A DNA stretch of 10,700 bases from Chromera velia (taxonomy: Eukaryota > Sar > Chromeraceae), in assembly GCA_018398765.1 (NCBI GenBank), contig JAHBMJ010002266.1, forward strand, positions 11,113 to 21,812. The letters are read 5' to 3'. Shown in pieces: positions 7,171 to 10,700 of this stretch (positions are counted from its first letter, which is position 1; each line of letters opens with the position of its first letter). The position numbers were made by a program, and so were the translations under genes. Under the pieces are notes generated by a model, which made no database searches, was not told the DNA's origin, and worked only from the letters and a program-made list of their open reading frames with translations.

Positions 7171-7842
7171 AACTTTCCCATCTTTTTCTCTTTTCCCTAT
7201 GACTTCTTTCACATTGTAGTCTGACATCGCACTCCTGTTCGGGTCTTTGTCTTCTTTTTTAACCATTTGCTTCTTCTGTCTCGTCTTTTTCTTTTCGGTC
7301 TCGAGGGAATGCTTGAACGGCAACATGCTTTTGCTCTGTGTGGAAGCCGAGCTTTGCTGTTCGATTACTTGCCAGTAGATGGCTTCGAGAACGATTCTTG
7401 CAGAGTCACGGTTTGTGAGTGTGTCCTGTTTGTTTCCAGTAAGTTCTCTTCTTTCTACTTTCCAGTCTTCCTTTCTGTCTCGAGCTTTCCTTACAAGTGC
7501 TCCTTCCAAGAAATGCAATGTGAAGTGCTGTTCCCCTTTGACTGTCCTGATGTTTTCTATTCTCGCCTTGATTCGTTCTTTCACCTGGAACTCTGCTGCT
7601 GAGTGATAGTAAAAGAGAATGGTCTCTTCTTCTCTCAACGGCTTCCTGTCGGGAAAGAAATCGAATCCTTTTTCCGGAAGCGGTCGAGTTTCCGCTTCCA
7701 TTTCCTCATCCTCCTGTTCTTTGTTGTCTCCGTCTGCAGGCGATCTCATCTTCTTCTCTGTGTCTCTTTCTTGTCCTTCTTTTTTCTCAGGTTGGTCGTT
7801 TTGTTCTTCTTTCCTCACATGCGTGTTGAAAATCTCTTCATT
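7171..7842 (-). CDS. Long charged linker between GPY/F module and chromodomain, ending in the N-terminal half of the chromodomain
   Basis: This is an open stretch of 224 codons in the Pol frame, beginning right after the TAA at 7843-7845 and without an early ATG. The first 60 or so residues are low-complexity and rich in Glu, Lys, Asp and Gln. The middle part (about 7330-7620) has ordinary composition, with ILFYYHSAAEF, GEQHFTLHFLEG and DWKVERREL. Its alternation of hydrophobic and charged residues could be a small beta-rich (SH3 or Tudor-like) fold, but that is a guess. A Lys-rich stretch follows, then DYNVKEVIGKREKDGKV at 7171-7221, which fits the first strands of a chromodomain. Chromoviruses usually carry a much shorter segment here. 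The middle part is not recognised as any family. The segment ends at TAA (7168-7170), inside the chromodomain. Confidence 0.6.
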
Positions 7843-8235
7843 TTACTTGTAATCTCTGCTGAAGTACGGTTTCACTCTGTGTCTGTTTACCGTTTGGCTT
7901 GATTGGCTTCCCGGCTTTTTGATGACCAGAGTGCGATTCAGTCTCACTTGCGTGATCATGTATGGCCCCTCATATAATGGTGCGAGTGCTTTGCTGATTC
8001 TTTTTTGAGTAAGCGGCTTTTCCAGCCATATGTACATGCTTTCTTTGTATTCTAGTACTTTCTTTGGATCGATGCGAAGCAGTCTGAGCATTCTCTGCTG
8101 TGCTGCTGCCTCAAAAAGTTCTCTTCTATCTTTCGATTCATTCCGCAGCTCAGCAAGAAGCTCAACATACTCGGGTGGGAAGACAGGTCCTCCTGCTTCT
8201 GTTAGTGAAACGAAGTAACGTAGAGGGTGGTTTGG
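7843..8235 (-). CDS. Integrase C-terminal region with GPY/F module
   Basis: This continues the Pol frame after the TAG at 8236-8238. It has no ATG near its beginning (the first is at 8091), which argues that it is read as part of Pol. A helical, charged stretch is followed by the conserved LAPLYEGPYMITQV motif. The Gly-Pro-Tyr lies at 7960-7968, and the motif is followed by VNRHRVKPYF. The GPY/F module is typical of the Ty3/Gypsy integrase C-terminus and is thought to help multimerisation and DNA or target binding. The segment ends at TAA (7843-7845), just after the point where non-chromodomain relatives usually stop. This TAA alone could therefore be a natural pol terminator, but the same frame stays open for 224 more codons and then enters a chromodomain-like sequence. 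Confidence 0.85.
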   Translation of the reverse strand, partial: PNHPLRYFVSLTEAGGPVFPPEYVELLAELRNESKDRRELFEAAAQQRMLRLLRIDPKKVLEYKESMYIWLEKPLTQKRISKALAPLYEGPYMITQVRLNRTLVIKKPGSQSSQTVNRHRVKPYFSRDYK

Positions 8236-8688
8236 CTATCGTTGAAAGAGATAAAAGAACAGAGAAACTCCTGTGCTCATGTGTACTGCAGAATTGTGAG
8301 CGAAGGCAGCAAAAGGAAGGAAGTCTGTCCAGTTCTTTTGGTTTTTGTCAATGTAGCAAGAGAGCACAAACTTCATGTCTTTGTGGAAGCGCTCAAGTCT
8401 TCCGTTAGTCTGAGGGTGATAGCTTGTTGTCTTTACTTTGTTGGTCCCGACTAAATGATATACTGCCTCCGTGATCTGTGCGAGCATGTTACTTCCCTGA
8501 TCAGAAAGAAACCTGATTGGCTTCCCGTATCTGCAGAGAATAGTGCGGACTAAACTTTGGGCGATTGTCGATGCCTTGGCGTCTGGAACGGCGTCCACCT
8601 CAACCCACCTGCTGGTGAGGTCCATGTATATGATTGCATATCGCATGCCGTCTTTACTGCGAGTGAATGGTCCCGTGACGTCGATTGC
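8236..8688 (-). CDS. Integrase catalytic core (DDE) of the same retrotransposon
   Basis: This is the continuation of Pol in the same frame after the TAG at 8689-8691, so it is probably not an independent gene. The first in-frame ATG is at 8646, but core sequence begins before it with the IDVTGPF motif, which holds the first catalytic Asp near 8681. The second Asp is in LSDQGS (8500-8502) and the Glu is in NGRLERFH (8392-8394). Exactly 35 residues separate them, the D-D-35-E spacing of retroviral and Ty3/Gypsy integrases. YHPQTNGRLER is a hallmark of the Ty3/Gypsy group. The enzyme processes the cDNA ends and joins them to target DNA. The segment ends at TAG (8236-8238) in the STGVS-x-FF-x-L motif region, where relatives normally run on into the C-terminal domain. 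Confidence 0.9.
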   Translation of the reverse strand, partial: AIDVTGPFTRSKDGMRYAIIYMDLTSRWVEVDAVPDAKASTIAQSLVRTILCRYGKPIRFLSDQGSNMLAQITEAVYHLVGTNKVKTTSYHPQTNGRLERFHKDMKFVLSCYIDKNQKNWTDFLPFAAFAHNSAVHMSTGVSLFFYLFQR

Positions 8689-10700
8689 CTACGACGAGAG
8701 CGGTTCGACGTCCAAAAAATTTTGGACCATGAATCCTTCTTGCTGTTTTCTTCTCTTCTTCTCTTGACATTTTCGGCATGATTTGATATGCTTTTTGATG
8801 TCTGTGATCATGGATGACCAGAAAAAATAGTGAGAGATGTTTTGAATGCATCGGTTAATACCTGGGTGCCCTTGGAGTTTGCATTCATGAAATTCAGTGA
8901 GGACTTTCTCCTTCATTCCTTTTGGTACTACCAACAAAAATCTTGTTCCTTTTTCGTGCCTGTTCGCAGGAGGAAGTAAACGGAAAAGCATGTCCTCGTG
9001 CAATACATAGAGAGGCGATTGGCCGAGAATGCGTGTTCTCTCTTGACTAGTCAGATTTGTCTGGAAGTCTCCGTTTTTTAGGAATTCACTCATGTGTCGT
9101 GTTTCTGGGTCGTCTTGCTGTGCCTTCTTTATCTCGTCAGGTGAAAACGGATCGGGTAATTCAATGGCTGGTTTCGCCTGCTCTTTCTTTTTCTCTTCTT
9201 CCCCCTTCCCTTCCTGTTTTTCTTCTTCTCCTTCTCTTGTCCTTTTCCTTGCTGCAGCAACTACAAGCGAGTGGTCTGTTTCCTCATCTGGAACTGCGGG
9301 AGGGAACTGCTCGTGCACGAAAGGAGGTCGGCTGAGGCTATCTGCGTCCGTGTTTGAACGTCCAGGTTTATGTTTTATCTCGTACTCATACATAGACAGA
9401 GCGATCGACCAACGATGGAGTCGTGCGTTGGTGTTTTTCTGCTTTTTAATGTACTCCAACGCTTTGCAATCTGTCCAGGCAGTAAACGGTCGTCCGTACA
9501 GGTACTTCTTGAATTGATTTGTGACCATCCAGTAGAACGCAAATCCTTCTTTCTCTGTTGCTCCCCATTTCTGTTCTGTTTCTGTCAATTTCCGAGAGGC
9601 ATACTGAATGACTTTTTCCTTCTGATTTTCGTCTAACTGACAGAGGATGCCTGAAATTGCCTCTCCACTTGCGTCTGTCTTTAAGATGAAGGGCTTATTC
9701 AGGTCTGGGTGTGCTAAAACAGGTCGTGATGAGAGTGCATTCTTTAGTTTTTGCCACGCTGCTTCTTGTGGTTGTTCCCATGTGAAGATGCTGTCCTTCT
9801 TTAGCAGAGCCAGAAGGGGTTCTGCGATGTTTGAGAACCCTTCTATGTATCGTCTATAGAAGGAACATATGCCGATAAAGCTCTTTACTTGCTTGATCGT
9901 TCTCGGTCGCTCACATTTCTGAATGACCTCTATTCTGTCTGCAGATGGTCTTATACCCTCGTCAGAAACGTCGTGGCCCAGATAGCAAAGCTTTCTGGTC
10001 ACGAATCTGCACTTCGAGAAGGCAAGTTTTCCTTCCGCCTCTTTTATTCTCTCCAGCACTTTCTCCAGATCAGTCATGGCCTTCGAGAAGGAGTCCGACG
10101 CCAGCATGACATCGTCGATGTAACTTGACACGCACACATCTGGCAAGCCCGCAAACAACTTGTTGACTGCCTTTTGAAAACAGCCAGGCCCGATACTGAT
10201 TCCCATAGGTAGGCGAGTGAAGCAGTGCTGACCAAATTCTGTCACGAAAGCAAGTTTTTCCTGATCTGCCTCTCTGACAGCCAACTGAAAGAAGCCACTC
10301 TGATAGTCCAACAGACTGAAAAATGATTTCCCTTGTAGTCTATGCAGCATTTCATCCATATTTGGGATTGGATATCGATCGACTTTCAGCACAGAATTCA
10401 GACGACGCAGGTCAATGCATACTCGATAGCCGTCTCCTTTTGGTTTCTTTACGATCAAAATTGGGTGCCCCCATTCCGATGAACATGGCTTGATCACTCC
10501 TTGTCTTTGCAGGCGTTCAAGGTACTCCTTCAAGACTCCCTTCAAGGCGTATGGAACAGGTCGGGGTCTACTGTAGATCGGTTCTGCTCCCTGTGTGTCA
10601 ATCTTGCACTCCGTTCCTTTCCACAGTCCTGGATCATCATCATGCGGAACGAGACACGTGAAACGAAGAAGAAGGGATCTCAGTTGTTCTTTTTCTGATG
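8689..10700 (-). CDS. pol: Retrotransposon Pol, N-terminal part: reverse transcriptase, RNase H, integrase zinc domain
   Basis: The frame is open from the right edge; the first ATG is not the true start, because RT sequence continues upstream (KIDTQGAEP and RPRPVPYALKG, around 10546-10605). RT motifs include RRLNSVLK, FSLLDYQSGF (first catalytic Asp near 10307), the RLPMG motif and the YIDD active site at 10111-10122. RNase H follows, with KTDASG near 9675, an ATEKEG motif, WTDCKAL and DADSLSRPP. A linker rich in Lys and Glu (about 9150-9250) separates it from the integrase zinc module, where HECKLQGH and CRKC give a His-x6-His and Cys-x2-Cys pair 29 residues apart. All polymerase and RNase H signatures look intact. 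The frame meets TAG at 8689-8691 just before the integrase core, with the same frame continuing beyond. Whether this TAG ends the protein in vivo cannot be told from the sequence. Confidence 0.95.
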   Translation of the reverse strand, partial: SEKEQLRSLLLRFTCLVPHDDDPGLWKGTECKIDTQGAEPIYSRPRPVPYALKGVLKEYLERLQRQGVIKPCSSEWGHPILIVKKPKGDGYRVCIDLRRLNSVLKVDRYPIPNMDEMLHRLQGKSFFSLLDYQSGFFQLAVREADQEKLAFVTEFGQHCFTRLPMGISIGPGCFQKAVNKLFAGLPDVCVSSYIDDVMLASDSFSKAMTDLEKVLERIKEAEGKLAFSKCRFVTRKLCYLGHDVSDEGIRPSADRIEVIQKCERPRTIKQVKSFIGICSFYRRYIEGFSNIAEPLLALLKKDSIFTWEQPQEAAWQKLKNALSSRPVLAHPDLNKPFILKTDASGEAISGILCQLDENQKEKVIQYASRKLTETEQKWGATEKEGFAFYWMVTNQFKKYLYGRPFTAWTDCKALEYIKKQKNTNARLHRWSIALSMYEYEIKHKPGRSNTDADSLSRPPFVHEQFPPAVPDEETDHSLVVAAARKRTREGEEEKQEGKGEEEKKKEQAKPAIELPDPFSPDEIKKAQQDDPETRHMSEFLKNGDFQTNLTSQERTRILGQSPLYVLHEDMLFRLLPPANRHEKGTRFLLVVPKGMKEKVLTEFHECKLQGHPGINRCIQNISHYFFWSSMITDIKKHIKSCRKCQEKKRRKQQEGFMVQNFLDVEPLSS

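Larger units (their letters stand above)
7030..10700 (-). mobile_element. Ty3/Gypsy LTR retrotransposon (chromovirus type), 3' part of the element
   Basis: One minus-strand frame carries, in order, reverse transcriptase, RNase H, integrase zinc domain, integrase DDE core, GPY/F module and a chromodomain-like end. This is the domain order of Ty3/Gypsy chromoviruses (Metaviridae); Ty1/Copia elements place integrase before RT. The frame is still open at the right edge of the window, so gag, protease, primer-binding site and 5' LTR lie outside. The frame never shifts across 3.67 kb, but it contains in-frame TAG at 8689-8691 and 8236-8238 and TAA at 7843-7845 and 7168-7170, before TGA at 7030-7032. 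The protein would copy the element's RNA into DNA and insert it into chromatin. Intact motifs argue for a young copy under standard decoding, or for one in which these stops are not stops. No 3' LTR or polypurine tract could be assigned. Confidence 0.93.

Noticed and set aside
8030-9859. Many plus-strand frames of 60-141 codons opposite pol
   Set aside because: They are antisense shadows of the retrotransposon frame, rich in Ser, Phe, Leu and Cys, with no domain.
7030-10700. Simple conclusion that the element is dead because of four stops
   Set aside because: All catalytic motifs are intact, no frameshift is present and no TGA interrupts the frame, so readthrough or an altered code cannot be dismissed. 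The opposite conclusion is not proven either.

Overview
The window is nuclear DNA from a eukaryote. It is repeat-rich and has few genes. Its one clear gene is the 3' part of a Ty3/Gypsy LTR retrotransposon of the chromovirus type (RT, RNase H and integrase, with a chromodomain near the C-terminus), on the minus strand at the right-hand end. Degenerate tRNA-derived sequences, microsatellites, minisatellites and long poly-T or poly-pyrimidine runs fit a eukaryotic intergenic region. The sequence does not identify the phylum. An alveolate, another protist or an invertebrate would all fit.

Layout: 1-3600 is mostly AT-rich DNA without convincing genes. It holds a GAT microsatellite, a 33-bp degenerate tandem array (1358-1489), a 20-bp tandem duplication (1642-1681), a cluster of CGATCG palindromes, a degenerate tRNA-like Pol III unit on the minus strand (about 2814-2890) and poly-T tracts. 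At 3599-4207 a minus-strand reading frame of unknown function ends in TGA and carries one internal TAG. From 4208 to 5830 the plus strand is pyrimidine-rich. It contains GGCCGA-type hairpins, a 27-bp minisatellite and a 44-bp tandem duplication. From 5830 to 6630 there is a G/T-rich degenerate minisatellite, a possible tRNA-derived SINE fragment, hairpins, a (GT)n tract and a (TGGA)n tract.

From 7030 to the right edge, one minus-strand frame runs 1,223 codons with no frameshift. In order it encodes RT, RNase H, a K/E-rich linker, the integrase HHCC zinc domain, the integrase DDE core, a GPY/F module, an unusually long charged linker and a chromodomain-like C-terminus, ending at TGA. The frame is broken only by two TAG and two TAA codons. 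Because recognisable domain sequence resumes in the same frame after three of the four, they can be read as nonsense mutations, as readthrough sites or as evidence that UAA/UAG is sense in this organism. The last idea is the most interesting hypothesis here, but a strong counter-argument exists: all of the roughly 33 glutamines of the RT/RNase H half use CAA or CAG.

The 5' LTR, gag and protease would lie beyond position 10700. No 3' LTR could be recognised below 7030, since only one copy could be present in the window.
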